From Ruminococcus hominis (GTDB taxonomy: Bacteria > Bacillota > Clostridia > Lachnospirales > Lachnospiraceae): 64,000 bases of DNA. A program made the position numbers and the translations under genes. Shown piece after piece: positions 54,302-62,753 of the stretch (position 1 is its first letter; every line of letters starts with the position of its first letter). The notes beneath the pieces are model-generated. The model saw only the letters and a list, made by a program, of their open reading frames with translations, was not told where the DNA came from and did not search any database. The stretch lies in NCBI RefSeq assembly GCF_014287355.1, contig NZ_JACOPE010000001.1:930001-994000 (forward strand), written 5' to 3'.

Positions 54302-56479
54302 ATGAAAGACAAAATTTTTGGTGTCCTGCAGAGAGTAGGACGAAGCTTTATGCTTCCAATCGCGATTCTTCCGGTAGCAGGTTTATTGCTTGGACTTGGA
54401 AGCTCATTTACAAATGAAACAACAATCGCAACATACCATCTTCAAAAAGTGTTGGGAGACGGAACCGTGCTCCATGCCTTGCTGACAATTATGAATAAAG
54501 TCGGCAGTGCGATTTTTGATAACCTGCCACTGATCTTTGCGGTAGGTGTTGCAATTGGTATGGCAAAGAAAGAAAAAGAAGTTGCAGCGTTATCTTCTAT
54601 GATTGCATTCTTTGTTATGCATATATCCATTAGCGCAATGCTTTCCATTAATGGAAAGATTCTTACAGATGGTTCAATTGCGAAAGATGTGCTGGAAGGA
54701 ACAGTTGCATCAGTTTGTGGAATCCAGAGCCTGCAAATGGGTGTGTTTGGAGGAATTATTGTAGGTCTGGGTGTTGCGGCACTTCACAATCGATTCCATA
54801 AAATTGTATTGCCAAATGCATTATCATTTTTCGGCGGCTCAAGATTTGTGCCGATCATTTCTACAATCGTTTATATGTTTGTCGGAATATTAATGTATTT
54901 TGTATGGCCGGCAGTTCAGAATGGTATTTATGCACTGGGCGGACTTGTAACAGGAACAGGATATTTCGGGACACTGATTTTTGGTATTATCAAGAGAGCC
55001 TTGATTCCATTTGGACTGCACCATGTGTTCTATATGCCATTTTGGCAGACAGCAGTTGGTGGAACAATGGAAGTTGCAGGACAGATGGTTCAGGGAGGAC
55101 AGAATATCTTCTTTGCACAGCTTGCAGATTCCGCTAATATAACACATTTTAGTGCCGATGCTACAAGATATTTCTCAGGAGAATTCATTTTCATGATCTT
55201 CGGACTTCCGGGAGCAGCACTCGCTATGTATCGCTGTGCAAAACCGGAAAAGAAGAAACAGGCAGGCGGACTTTTATTATCTGCAGCACTTGCAAGTATG
55301 TTGACAGGTATTACAGAGCCAATTGAATTTTCTTTCTTATTTGTAGCTCCAATGTTATTTGCAGTACAGGTTGTATTGGCCGGAGCCGCTTATATGATCG
55401 CACATATGTTAAATATTGCGGTAGGTCTGACATTCTCAGGCGGATTTCTTGATTTGTTCCTGTTTGGTATTTTACAGGGAAATGCAAAGACAAGCTGGGT
55501 AAGAATCATCCCGGTTGGTATTATTTACTTTATCTTATATTATGTGATCTTTACATTTTTAATTAAAAAATTTGATCTGAAGACTCCGGGACGTGAGGAC
55601 GATGATGTAGAGACAAAATTATATACAAAGGCCGATGTAAATGCCAGAAAAGAAGGTCAGAAAACTTCTGAGACCAGCTCAAAGGATGCCATCAGCGAGA
55701 TGATCACAGAAGGTCTTGGCGGCAAGAAAAATATCAGTGATGTTGACTGTTGTGCAACAAGACTTCGTATTACGGTATACGATACAGAACGTGTAAATGA
55801 TGAAATTTTGAAACAGACAGGTTCAAGAGGAATTGTGAAAAAAGGACAGGGGGTTCAGATTATTTACGGACCACATGTGACAGTAATCAAATCAAATCTG
55901 GAAGATTATCTGGAAACAGCACCTGACACATATGCAGAAACAACAGTTCTGGAAAATACAGAAACCAAAACAGAAGAAACAACAGTTTCAGAAAATGCGG
56001 AAAATGAAACAAAAGCAAAAAGCACAATCATTATTTCCAGCCCTATCACAGGAAATGCAGCTGACCTTTCAGCGGTACCTGACGAAGCATTTGCAGGACG
56101 TATGATGGGAGATGGAGCGGCAGTTACACCAACAGATGCAATTATTACAGCACCGGAAGACGGAGAAGTGGCATTTGTATTTGATACAAAACACGCAATT
56201 GGATTTGAGACAGAAAGCGGTGTTGAACTTTTAATCCATGTCGGAGTTGATACAGTATCACTCAATGGAGAAGGTTTTGAGGTGTTTGTAGAAAATGGTC
56301 AGAAGGTGAAAAAGGGAGATGTGATGATGAAAATCAATATCCCATATCTGACTGAGCATGCCCCATCTTTATGCTCACCGGTATTATGTACAGATTTAGA
56401 TGACAATCAGAAAATCCGTTTACTTGCTAAAGGCGAGATTAAAGCAGGAGAGCCGCTGTTTGCAATAGATCTATATTAG
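54302..56479 (+). CDS. ptsG: Glucose-family PTS enzyme IICBA
   Basis: 725-residue phosphotransferase permease. The IIC domain (residues 1 to about 430) starts VLQRVGRSFMLPIAILPVAG and has GITEPIEFSFLFVAP. The IIB domain has the phosphocysteine motif DVDCCATRLRITV. The C-terminal IIA domain, after a Thr/Glu-rich linker, has the phospho-His motif LLIHVGVDTVSLNG. All three domains in the CBA order fit glucose or N-acetylglucosamine transporters; glucose is preferred because of the GlcT-type antiterminator downstream. Its leader carries a RAT/terminator. Ribosome site AAGGAGAG. Confidence 0.92.
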   Translation: MKDKIFGVLQRVGRSFMLPIAILPVAGLLLGLGSSFTNETTIATYHLQKVLGDGTVLHALLTIMNKVGSAIFDNLPLIFAVGVAIGMAKKEKEVAALSSMIAFFVMHISISAMLSINGKILTDGSIAKDVLEGTVASVCGIQSLQMGVFGGIIVGLGVAALHNRFHKIVLPNALSFFGGSRFVPIISTIVYMFVGILMYFVWPAVQNGIYALGGLVTGTGYFGTLIFGIIKRALIPFGLHHVFYMPFWQTAVGGTMEVAGQMVQGGQNIFFAQLADSANITHFSADATRYFSGEFIFMIFGLPGAALAMYRCAKPEKKKQAGGLLLSAALASMLTGITEPIEFSFLFVAPMLFAVQVVLAGAAYMIAHMLNIAVGLTFSGGFLDLFLFGILQGNAKTSWVRIIPVGIIYFILYYVIFTFLIKKFDLKTPGREDDDVETKLYTKADVNARKEGQKTSETSSKDAISEMITEGLGGKKNISDVDCCATRLRITVYDTERVNDEILKQTGSRGIVKKGQGVQIIYGPHVTVIKSNLEDYLETAPDTYAETTVLENTETKTEETTVSENAENETKAKSTIIISSPITGNAADLSAVPDEAFAGRMMGDGAAVTPTDAIITAPEDGEVAFVFDTKHAIGFETESGVELLIHVGVDTVSLNGEGFEVFVENGQKVKKGDVMMKINIPYLTEHAPSLCSPVLCTDLDDNQKIRLLAKGEIKAGEPLFAIDLY

Positions 56480-56547
56480 GCGATTTAAAATGATGAGATG
56501 TGTTGCTGTTTGCGAGTACTCATGAACAGCAGCTAATGATGTATCTG

Positions 56548-56569
56548 CCTCGGCCAAATTAGGCCGAGG
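56548..56569. repeat. Short GC-rich palindrome between ptsG and antiterminator gene
   Basis: CCTCGGCC (56548-56555), loop AAATTA, GGCCGAGG (56562-56569). There is no T-run, so it may slow or process the transcript rather than end it. Confidence 0.5.
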
Positions 56570-56645
56570 TACTTTACATTTTGGCGAGATTTTGTTACGC
56601 TGTTTTTAGTCTTTAGGAAATGAAATGGTCAGGGGGAATATTTAT

Positions 56646-57482
56646 ATGTATCGGGTGAGTAAAGTACTCAATAACAATGGTGTTATCGCAATAGAGATGG
56701 AAGAAAATCAAGAGTATGTCCTGCTTGGAAAAGGAATTGGATTTGGGAAGAAAGTCAGTCAACGATTTGAAGCACCTTCTGACTGTACAAGATATTCATT
56801 GAAAAATGATACAGAACGAGGGAGTGCGGCATCGCTTGTTAAAAGTGTGGACCCTGTATTTTTGGAAATTGCAAATGAAGTACTCAAAGAAGCAGAGCAT
56901 ACTTTCGGAAATATTGACAAGAGAATCTTATTTCCGTTGGCAGACCATATATCCTTTGCAGTTGCACGGATGAAAAACGGAGAACAGATCAGTAATCCCC
57001 TGACAGGTGATATACATGCTCTATTTTATAAGGAATTTCAGGTCGCATCTGTATTGAAGAAGGTTTTATCAGACAGGATGCAGATAGAGATTGGAGACGA
57101 TGAGATTGGCTATGTAGCCTTGCATGTCCATTCTGCGATAGAAGATGAGAAAGTATCAGTGGCAATGCAGATGGCACGAACCGTTCGTGAATGTGTAAGC
57201 ATTATAGAGACAGAAACGGGCAAAAAAATTGATGTTATGACGCTGGATTATAATCGTTTGATGAATCATGTGAAATATATGGCGGCAAGACTTTTGCGCG
57301 GTGAAGAACTTAAGGTTAATATCAATGATTATATAGAAATAAAATTCCCAAAAGCATTTGCAATTGCGACAACAGTCTGTGACCATTTGGGTGAGAATAT
57401 CGGCGTTCAGCCGGGTGAACGAGAAATCGGATATCTGGCGATGCATATTGAGAGAGTATACAATTCCGGTGAAAATAACTAA
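56646..57482 (+). CDS. BglG/GlcT-type transcription antiterminator
   Basis: 278-residue antiterminator: an N-terminal co-antiterminator RNA-binding domain (YRVSKVLNNNGVIAIEM ... LLGKGIGFGKK) and two PTS regulation domains. PRD histidines are seen in PLADHISFAVARM, ALHVHSA, LMNHVKYM and LAMHIERVY. Such proteins bind the RAT hairpin and let RNA polymerase pass the terminator when the PTS is active. The RAT in front of ptsG is the likely target. Start ATG 56646 follows GGGGGAA. Confidence 0.92.
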   Translation: MYRVSKVLNNNGVIAIEMEENQEYVLLGKGIGFGKKVSQRFEAPSDCTRYSLKNDTERGSAASLVKSVDPVFLEIANEVLKEAEHTFGNIDKRILFPLADHISFAVARMKNGEQISNPLTGDIHALFYKEFQVASVLKKVLSDRMQIEIGDDEIGYVALHVHSAIEDEKVSVAMQMARTVRECVSIIETETGKKIDVMTLDYNRLMNHVKYMAARLLRGEELKVNINDYIEIKFPKAFAIATTVCDHLGENIGVQPGEREIGYLAMHIERVYNSGENN

Positions 57483-57499
57483 AAATCCTCGTTTATTAA

Positions 57500-57528
57500 T
57501 TGACAATATATGCAAAATGTGATAATCT
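57500..57528 (+). promoter_or_regulatory. Promoter before moeA-like operon
   Basis: TTGACA (57500-57505) with TAATCT (57523-57528), 17 bp, or GATAAT (57521-57526), 15 bp. It lies upstream of a terminator hairpin, so it may serve an attenuated leader. Confidence 0.6.
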
Positions 57529-57548
57529 GAAAAAAATTAGAGAAGCTA

Positions 57549-57594
57549 AAAAAGAGTTTGGCAACCTTTCCTGAAAAGGCTGACAAGCTCTTTT
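57549..57594 (+). terminator. Terminator in leader of moeA-like gene
   Basis: AAAAAAGAG...TTTG pairs with CAAG..CTCTTTTTT, with an inner CCTTT/AAAGG stem. It may end the antiterminator-gene transcript, or act as an attenuator for the downstream operon. Confidence 0.75.
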
Positions 57595-57606
57595 TTGAAA
57601 TTAAAA

Positions 57607-57636
57607 ATTTTTTTACTATGCGATTAGTAAAAAAAT
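57607..57636. promoter_or_regulatory. 30-bp AT-rich perfect palindrome
   Basis: ATTTTTTTACTA (57607-57618), spacer TGCGAT, TAGTAAAAAAAT (57625-57636), 31 bp before the moeA-like start codon. It looks like an operator of an unknown regulator of molybdenum cofactor genes. Confidence 0.55.
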
Positions 57637-57666
57637 AACAAACGACATATTAAAAGGGGAATAATT

Positions 57667-58686
57667 ATGAAATTAATGAAGACAGAGGATGCAGTAGGCC
57701 AGATTTTATGCCATGATATCACACAGATCATCAAAGGCGTAAAAAAAGATGCTGTATTTCGCAAAGGGCATATTATCCGGGAAGAAGACGTTCCGGTATT
57801 GTTAAGTGTCGGAAAGGACCACATTTATATCTGGGAGAATAATGAAAATATGCTTCATGAAAATGATGCGGCACTGGTGCTTTATGACATGTGTAAGAAT
57901 GATAACATGGCTCCATCTCAGATTAAAGAAGGAAAGATTGAACTGATTGCAGAATGTGATGGCGTATTAAAAGTAGATACAGAAAAATTAAATCGCATTA
58001 ACAGTCTCGGTGAAATGATGATTGCCAGCAGACATGGCAATTTTCCAGTGAAGAAAGGCGATAAGCTTGCGGGAATGCGTATTATCCCTCTTGTGATCGA
58101 GAAAGAAAAGATGGAGCATGCAAAAGAAGCTGGCGGTGAGGGACAGATTTTCGAACTGCGTAAATATTTATACAAAAAAGTTGGAATCGTAACGACTGGA
58201 AATGAAGTATATCATGGGCGTATCGAAGATACATTTACACCGGTTATCAAAGAAAAATTAGCAGAATTTGATACCGAGATCATCGGACATCATGTAAGTG
58301 ATGATAACCCGGAGCGTATTACAGGTTATATCCGCGAATTGCTCGATGAAGGTGCAGACATGATTATCTGTACGGGTGGAATGAGCGTAGATCCAGACGA
58401 TAAGACACCGTTGGCAATCCGTAATTCAGGTGCAAAGGTCGAGACTTACGGAGCACCGGTATTACCGGGAGCAATGTTCTTGCTTTCCTATTATAATGAG
58501 ACAATTCCTGTACTTGGACTTCCGGGATGCGTAATGTATGCAAAGCGAACAATATTTGACCTTGTATTACCAAGACTGATGACAGGCGAGAAAGTAACAA
58601 AAGAAGATATAGATACACTTGGCGAAGGTGGATTGTGTCTGTCTTGCCCGGTCTGTATATTTCCTAATTGCGGATTCGGAAAATAA
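57667..58686 (+). CDS. MoeA/CinA-like molybdopterin-binding protein
   Basis: 339-residue cytoplasmic protein with a central molybdopterin-binding (MoCF) domain: KVGIVTTGNEVYHGRIEDTF, GADMIICTGGMSVDPDD and VLGLPGCVMYAKRTIFDLVLPRLM. The N-terminal half is an unusual domain starting MKLMKTEDAVGQILCHDIT, found in Firmicutes proteins of this group, which lack the full MoeA layout. The C-terminus is cysteine-rich (CLSCPVCIFPNCGFGK), perhaps a metal site. It likely acts in molybdate insertion with the moaA and MogA-type genes that follow. Confidence 0.82.
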   Translation: MKLMKTEDAVGQILCHDITQIIKGVKKDAVFRKGHIIREEDVPVLLSVGKDHIYIWENNENMLHENDAALVLYDMCKNDNMAPSQIKEGKIELIAECDGVLKVDTEKLNRINSLGEMMIASRHGNFPVKKGDKLAGMRIIPLVIEKEKMEHAKEAGGEGQIFELRKYLYKKVGIVTTGNEVYHGRIEDTFTPVIKEKLAEFDTEIIGHHVSDDNPERITGYIRELLDEGADMIICTGGMSVDPDDKTPLAIRNSGAKVETYGAPVLPGAMFLLSYYNETIPVLGLPGCVMYAKRTIFDLVLPRLMTGEKVTKEDIDTLGEGGLCLSCPVCIFPNCGFGK

Positions 58687-58755
58687 AGGAAATGCAGGCA
58701 AGTAAGAAGCAGGCTGGCAACATGCAAACAAGAGATGTGTAGAAGGGGAAGGACA

Positions 58756-59745
58756 ATGATTGACGGATATGGACGAACAATTGAATACATGAGAATATCC
58801 ATTACTGACCGTTGCAATCTTCGTTGCCGATACTGTATGCCGGATGGGGTTGATCTGGTGTCAATGTCAGACCTTCTTTCTTTTGAAGAAATAGAAGAAA
58901 TTTGTTGTGCGGCGGCAGAACTGGGGATAAAAAAAATAAAAATTACCGGCGGAGAGCCGTTGGTACGTAGGGGATGTACTGCACTCATTGGCCGAATAAA
59001 ACAAATACCGGGAATTGAAGAGGTGACACTGACGACGAATGGAATACTTTTGGCACAGCAGATGTCAGAGCTTTGCGAAAATGGGCTGGATGCGGTGAAT
59101 ATCAGTCTTGATACGTTGAGTAGATGTAATTATGAAGAAATTACAGGAAAAGATAAATTAGAGAGTGTGCTAGAAGGGATTCAGGCGGCAGTAAAAGCCG
59201 GGATACGTGTTAAGATTAACAGCGTATTGCAAAAAGGACAAAACGATGCGGAATGGGGGCAGTTGATCGGCTTGGCGAAAGACCTGCCAATTGATGTACG
59301 TTTTATCGAGATGATGCCAATTGGTTACGGGAAACAATTTGAAACAATATATAATGAAGACATCCAGAAAAAAATCAGGGAAATATACCCGGATTTAGAA
59401 GAGGATACAAGAGTTCATGGAAATGGACCGGCAACATATTATCACATACCGGGATTTAAAGGAAGCATCGGATTTATCAGTGCGATACATGGAAAATTTT
59501 GTGATAAATGCAACAGAATACGCCTGACATCACAGGGGATGATTAAGCCGTGTTTATGTTATGGAAAATCTTATAATCTAAAAGAAATACTAAGAGATTC
59601 CGGAGAAAAAATCGGAACAGAAGATATGAAGAGAATGCTGAAGCAAAGATTAGAGACAGCAATATTGGAAAAACCAGAACAACATTGTTTTGAGCATTTG
59701 GATGATATTACAGAAAAGAAAGATATGATACAAATAGGTGGTTGA
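58756..59745 (+). CDS. moaA: GTP 3',8-cyclase MoaA
   Basis: 329-residue radical SAM enzyme for the first step of molybdopterin synthesis. The N-terminal cluster is ITDRCNLRCRYCMPDG, SAM-binding KITGGEPLVRRG, and the C-terminal cluster CDKCNRIRLTSQGMIKPCLC. The usual C-terminal GG is present as IGG. AAGGGGAAGG precedes ATG 58756. moaC and moaE are not in the window; the gene lies between the moeA-like gene and the MOSC-MogA fusion. Confidence 0.95.
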   Translation: MIDGYGRTIEYMRISITDRCNLRCRYCMPDGVDLVSMSDLLSFEEIEEICCAAAELGIKKIKITGGEPLVRRGCTALIGRIKQIPGIEEVTLTTNGILLAQQMSELCENGLDAVNISLDTLSRCNYEEITGKDKLESVLEGIQAAVKAGIRVKINSVLQKGQNDAEWGQLIGLAKDLPIDVRFIEMMPIGYGKQFETIYNEDIQKKIREIYPDLEEDTRVHGNGPATYYHIPGFKGSIGFISAIHGKFCDKCNRIRLTSQGMIKPCLCYGKSYNLKEILRDSGEKIGTEDMKRMLKQRLETAILEKPEQHCFEHLDDITEKKDMIQIGG

Positions 59746-59747
59746 AA

Positions 59748-60692
59748 ATGGGAAAGATAATTGCAATTTGCATTAGTGAAAAAAAAGGAACGCAGAAGCA
59801 CAGTATTGAATCTGCAGTCTTAAAAGAAAACTGGGGAATTGAAGGAGATGCACATGCAGGGAAATGGCATCGTCAGGTAAGTTTGCTTTCATTTGAAAAG
59901 TTTGATGAGTTCCAGAAAAAAGGTGCAGAAATTGATTACGGTGCCTTTGGAGAAAATATTCTTGTAGAAGGATTTGATCTTCGAACAATTCCGGTAGGAA
60001 CAAGATTTCAGATAGGAGAAGCAATTTTAGAGTTAACACAGATAGGAAAAGATTGCCATAGCCACTGTGAAATTTACAAAAAGATGGGCGATTGCATCAT
60101 GCCACGTGAAGGCGTATTTACAGAAATTATAAAAGGCGGCGTGATAAAACCAGGTGATGAAGTTATTCAGTTACCACTGCCAAAAGACAGACCATTTACC
60201 GCAGCAATCGTTACATTAAGTGATAAAGGTTATGCAGGAGAACGCGAAGATAAAAGCGGTCCGATGATTCAGCAGATATTAGAAGAATGTACAGACTCTA
60301 AATATCAGATTATAGAAAAAATGATTTTGCCGGATGAAAAAGCAAAGATAGAAAGACAGCTTTGCAGACTGGCAGACCAAAGACAGATCAATGTAGTATT
60401 TACAACAGGTGGAACCGGATTCGCAGACAGAGACGTAACACCAGAAGCAACAATCGCTGTCTGCGACAAGATGGCACCGGGTATTGCTGAGGCAATGAGA
60501 AACTATTCCTTAAGCATTACAAATCGCGCAATGCTTAGCAGAGCTGTAGCTGGAATCAGAAAGAAAACATTGATCATCAACCTGCCGGGAAGTCCAAAAG
60601 CAGTAAAAGAGAGCTTAGAATACATCCTTCCGGCACTGGGGCATGGCCTTGGAATCCTTCGCGGAACAGATGGAGAATGCGGTAACGCTTAG
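59748..60692 (+). CDS. MOSC domain-MogA fusion protein
   Basis: 314-residue two-domain protein. The N-terminal MOSC domain (residues 1 to about 145) has GDAHAGKWHRQVSLLS and GAFGENILVEGFDL; its sulfur-carrier cysteine is probably in IGKDCHSHCEIY. The C-terminal MoaB/MogA domain has AAIVTLSDKGYAGEREDKSG and VFTTGGTGFADRDVTPEAT and adenylylates molybdopterin. Such fusions are known in clostridia. ATG 59748 follows AGGTGG. The stop codon TAG lies within the first copy of a 100-bp tandem repeat. Confidence 0.88.
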   Translation: MGKIIAICISEKKGTQKHSIESAVLKENWGIEGDAHAGKWHRQVSLLSFEKFDEFQKKGAEIDYGAFGENILVEGFDLRTIPVGTRFQIGEAILELTQIGKDCHSHCEIYKKMGDCIMPREGVFTEIIKGGVIKPGDEVIQLPLPKDRPFTAAIVTLSDKGYAGEREDKSGPMIQQILEECTDSKYQIIEKMILPDEKAKIERQLCRLADQRQINVVFTTGGTGFADRDVTPEATIAVCDKMAPGIAEAMRNYSLSITNRAMLSRAVAGIRKKTLIINLPGSPKAVKESLEYILPALGHGLGILRGTDGECGNA

Positions 60693-60900
60693 CAAGGTAT
60701 TTTCGAGCTTAGCGTTACCGTACACTACGACAGCAGGCGAGGTGTTTTCGAGCCGCTGCTCGGAGTGTTACCGCGTGAAAAATAACGCTTAGCGAGGTAT
60801 TTTCGAGCTTAGCGTTACCGTACACTACGACAGCAGGCGAGGTCTTTTCGAGCCGCTGTTCGGAGTGTTAGCGAAGAAAAACAACGCTTAGCGAGGTCTG
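60681..60900 (+). repeat. 100-bp tandem repeat after MOSC-MogA gene
   Basis: Units start AACGCTTAGC at 60684, 60784 and 60883: two near-identical units of about 100 bp plus a short third. Each contains CGGTAACGCT/AGCGTTACCG-type hairpin arms and a second stem AGCAGGCGAG...GCTGCT. The first unit overlaps the end of the gene and supplies its stop codon. The remainder of the 328-base gap holds the modA leader. Confidence 0.85.
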
Positions 60901-60946
60901 AATAGAATGATTGTAAATAGAAGCAGCGCCCTAACTGCTTTCTATT

Positions 60947-60985
60947 TTGCATAGCGAATGGTTTAGAAAAAATATTCGCATGCAA
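60947..60985. promoter_or_regulatory. Inverted repeat before modA
   Basis: TTGCATAGCGAAT (60947-60959), 14 bases, ATTCGCATGCAA (60974-60985); arms match except for one inserted A. It lies 36 bases before modA and may be an operator of a molybdate-responsive regulator. Confidence 0.5.
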
Positions 60986-61020
60986 CAAATATTTACACAA
61001 AGTCATCAAGGAGGAACAGG

Positions 61021-61911
61021 ATGAAAAAAAGAATTTTAGCAATGATGCTTGCGTCAGCAATGGTAGCAGGAATTGTAGGATGTGGCGGAAGCTCAGATTC
61101 GAAAGATACGAAAGAAGAAATAAAAACAGAAGAGACAGCAAAAACAGATGATGCCGAAGAAACAGAAATCCAGGTATTTATCGCAGCCAGCTTAAACACA
61201 GTTATGACAGAGCTTGCAGAAGAATACAACAAAGAACATCCAGAAGTAAAAATCACATACAACGCAGACAGTTCAGGCACATTGCTGACACAGATTGAAG
61301 AAGGTTACGAATGTGATATTTTCTTCTCAGCAGCTCAGAAACAGATGGATCAGCTGGAAAAAGACGGACTTGTAGTAGATGGAACTCGTGCAAATGTTGT
61401 AAATAACCAGGTAGTTGTAGTATCATTAAAAGACAGTGGTACAAAGGTCACAGGACTTGAAAACTTAAACGAAGCAAGTAGCATCGCTCTGGCAGGCGGA
61501 AGCGTTCCGGTTGGCAAATATACTCGCCAGACACTTGTAAATCTCGGAACATTAAATAAAGTAGATGATGTATCAACAATCACAACACAGGAAATTTCAG
61601 ATGCTTTAGGCGGAGTTGAAATCAGCGAGCAGGATAACGTAAGTAAAGTACTTGCAGCAGTTGTAGAAGGTTCTTGTGAAGTTGGAACAACATATTTCTC
61701 AGATACATATGGATATGAAGACAAACTGGATATTCTTCAGAAAGTAAGCTACGATCTGACAGGAAATGTAATCTATCCAATCGCACGCGTTTGGAATGAC
61801 GAAGCCGATGAAGTACAAAACAAAGCTGCTGATGATTTTATCAAATTTATCACATCAGATGCAGCAAAAGCAGTATTTGATTCATACTATTTCGATACAA
61901 ACGTAGAATAA
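61021..61911 (+). CDS. modA: Molybdate-binding lipoprotein ModA
   Basis: 296-residue molybdate-binding protein. Lipobox VAGIVGCGGS gives lipidated Cys21; an acidic linker follows. The mature domain begins IQVFIAASLNTVMTELAEEY and has NADSSGTLLTQIEEG and DIFFSAAQKQMDQL, typical of ModA oxyanion binding. Ribosome site AAGGAGG. First gene of modABC, next to molybdenum cofactor genes. Confidence 0.94.
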   Translation: MKKRILAMMLASAMVAGIVGCGGSSDSKDTKEEIKTEETAKTDDAEETEIQVFIAASLNTVMTELAEEYNKEHPEVKITYNADSSGTLLTQIEEGYECDIFFSAAQKQMDQLEKDGLVVDGTRANVVNNQVVVVSLKDSGTKVTGLENLNEASSIALAGGSVPVGKYTRQTLVNLGTLNKVDDVSTITTQEISDALGGVEISEQDNVSKVLAAVVEGSCEVGTTYFSDTYGYEDKLDILQKVSYDLTGNVIYPIARVWNDEADEVQNKAADDFIKFITSDAAKAVFDSYYFDTNVE

Positions 61912-61997
61912 GCAGTATATTTCGCTCAGAAGAATAAACAAAAAATCAGAAAAAGATGGCATTTGCTGATAGCGGATACTCATCAGAAAGGAAAAAC

Positions 61998-62702
61998 ATG
62001 GAAGCAGTGATAGAGGTCATCAAGACATTAGACTGGAGTCCGTTATGGATTTCATTAAAAACAGGAATTGTAGCAACGATATTTTCCTTCTTTTTAGGTA
62101 TTTTTGCTGCACGCAAAATTGTAAAAGCATCGCCTGGAGTAAAAGCAGTGCTGGATGGCATCCTGACGCTTCCGATGGTTTTGCCTCCGACAGTAGCGGG
62201 ATTTTTCCTGCTACTTATATTTAGCAGACGTCGTCCGTTTGGAATCTTCTTATATGAAACGTTTGATATTAAGGTTGTTCAGAGCTGGCTTGGCTGCATA
62301 ATTGCAGCGACAGTGATTGCATTTCCATTGATGTATCGAAATGCAAGAGCGGCCTTTGAACAAATCGATGTAAATCTTGTTTATGCAGGAAGAACACTTG
62401 GAATGTCCGATTTGAAAATATTTTGGAAGGTAGTCATCCCGACTGCCGGACCGGGAATTGCATCCGGAACAATCCTTACATTTGCAAGGGCACTTGGCGA
62501 ATACGGTGCAACATCGATGCTTGCCGGAAATATTCCCGGAAAGACAGGAACCATTTCACAGAAGATTGCAATGGTCATTCAAGACGGAGATTACCTGACA
62601 GCCGGAGTGTGGGTTGCAATTGTGATGGCAATTGCATTTGGAATTGTTGTGTTAATGAACATAATTGCAGGTAAGAAAATGAAACAAGTCAAACGCTGGT
62701 AA
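61998..62702 (+). CDS. modB: Molybdate ABC transporter permease ModB
   Basis: 234-residue permease with about five helices. ILTLPMVLPPTVAGFFLLLI, the EAA loop GRTLGMSDLKIFWKVVIPTA and FARALGEYGATSMLAGNIPG are typical of ModB. ATG 61998 has AAAGGAAAA upstream; an in-frame ATG at 61956 lacks a site and would add a polar segment. Confidence 0.94.
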   Translation: MEAVIEVIKTLDWSPLWISLKTGIVATIFSFFLGIFAARKIVKASPGVKAVLDGILTLPMVLPPTVAGFFLLLIFSRRRPFGIFLYETFDIKVVQSWLGCIIAATVIAFPLMYRNARAAFEQIDVNLVYAGRTLGMSDLKIFWKVVIPTAGPGIASGTILTFARALGEYGATSMLAGNIPGKTGTISQKIAMVIQDGDYLTAGVWVAIVMAIAFGIVVLMNIIAGKKMKQVKRW

Positions 62703-62753
62703 ATCCAGGTGAAAAGTAAAACAGACGAAACGCTAATAAAAAGGAGACAAAAA

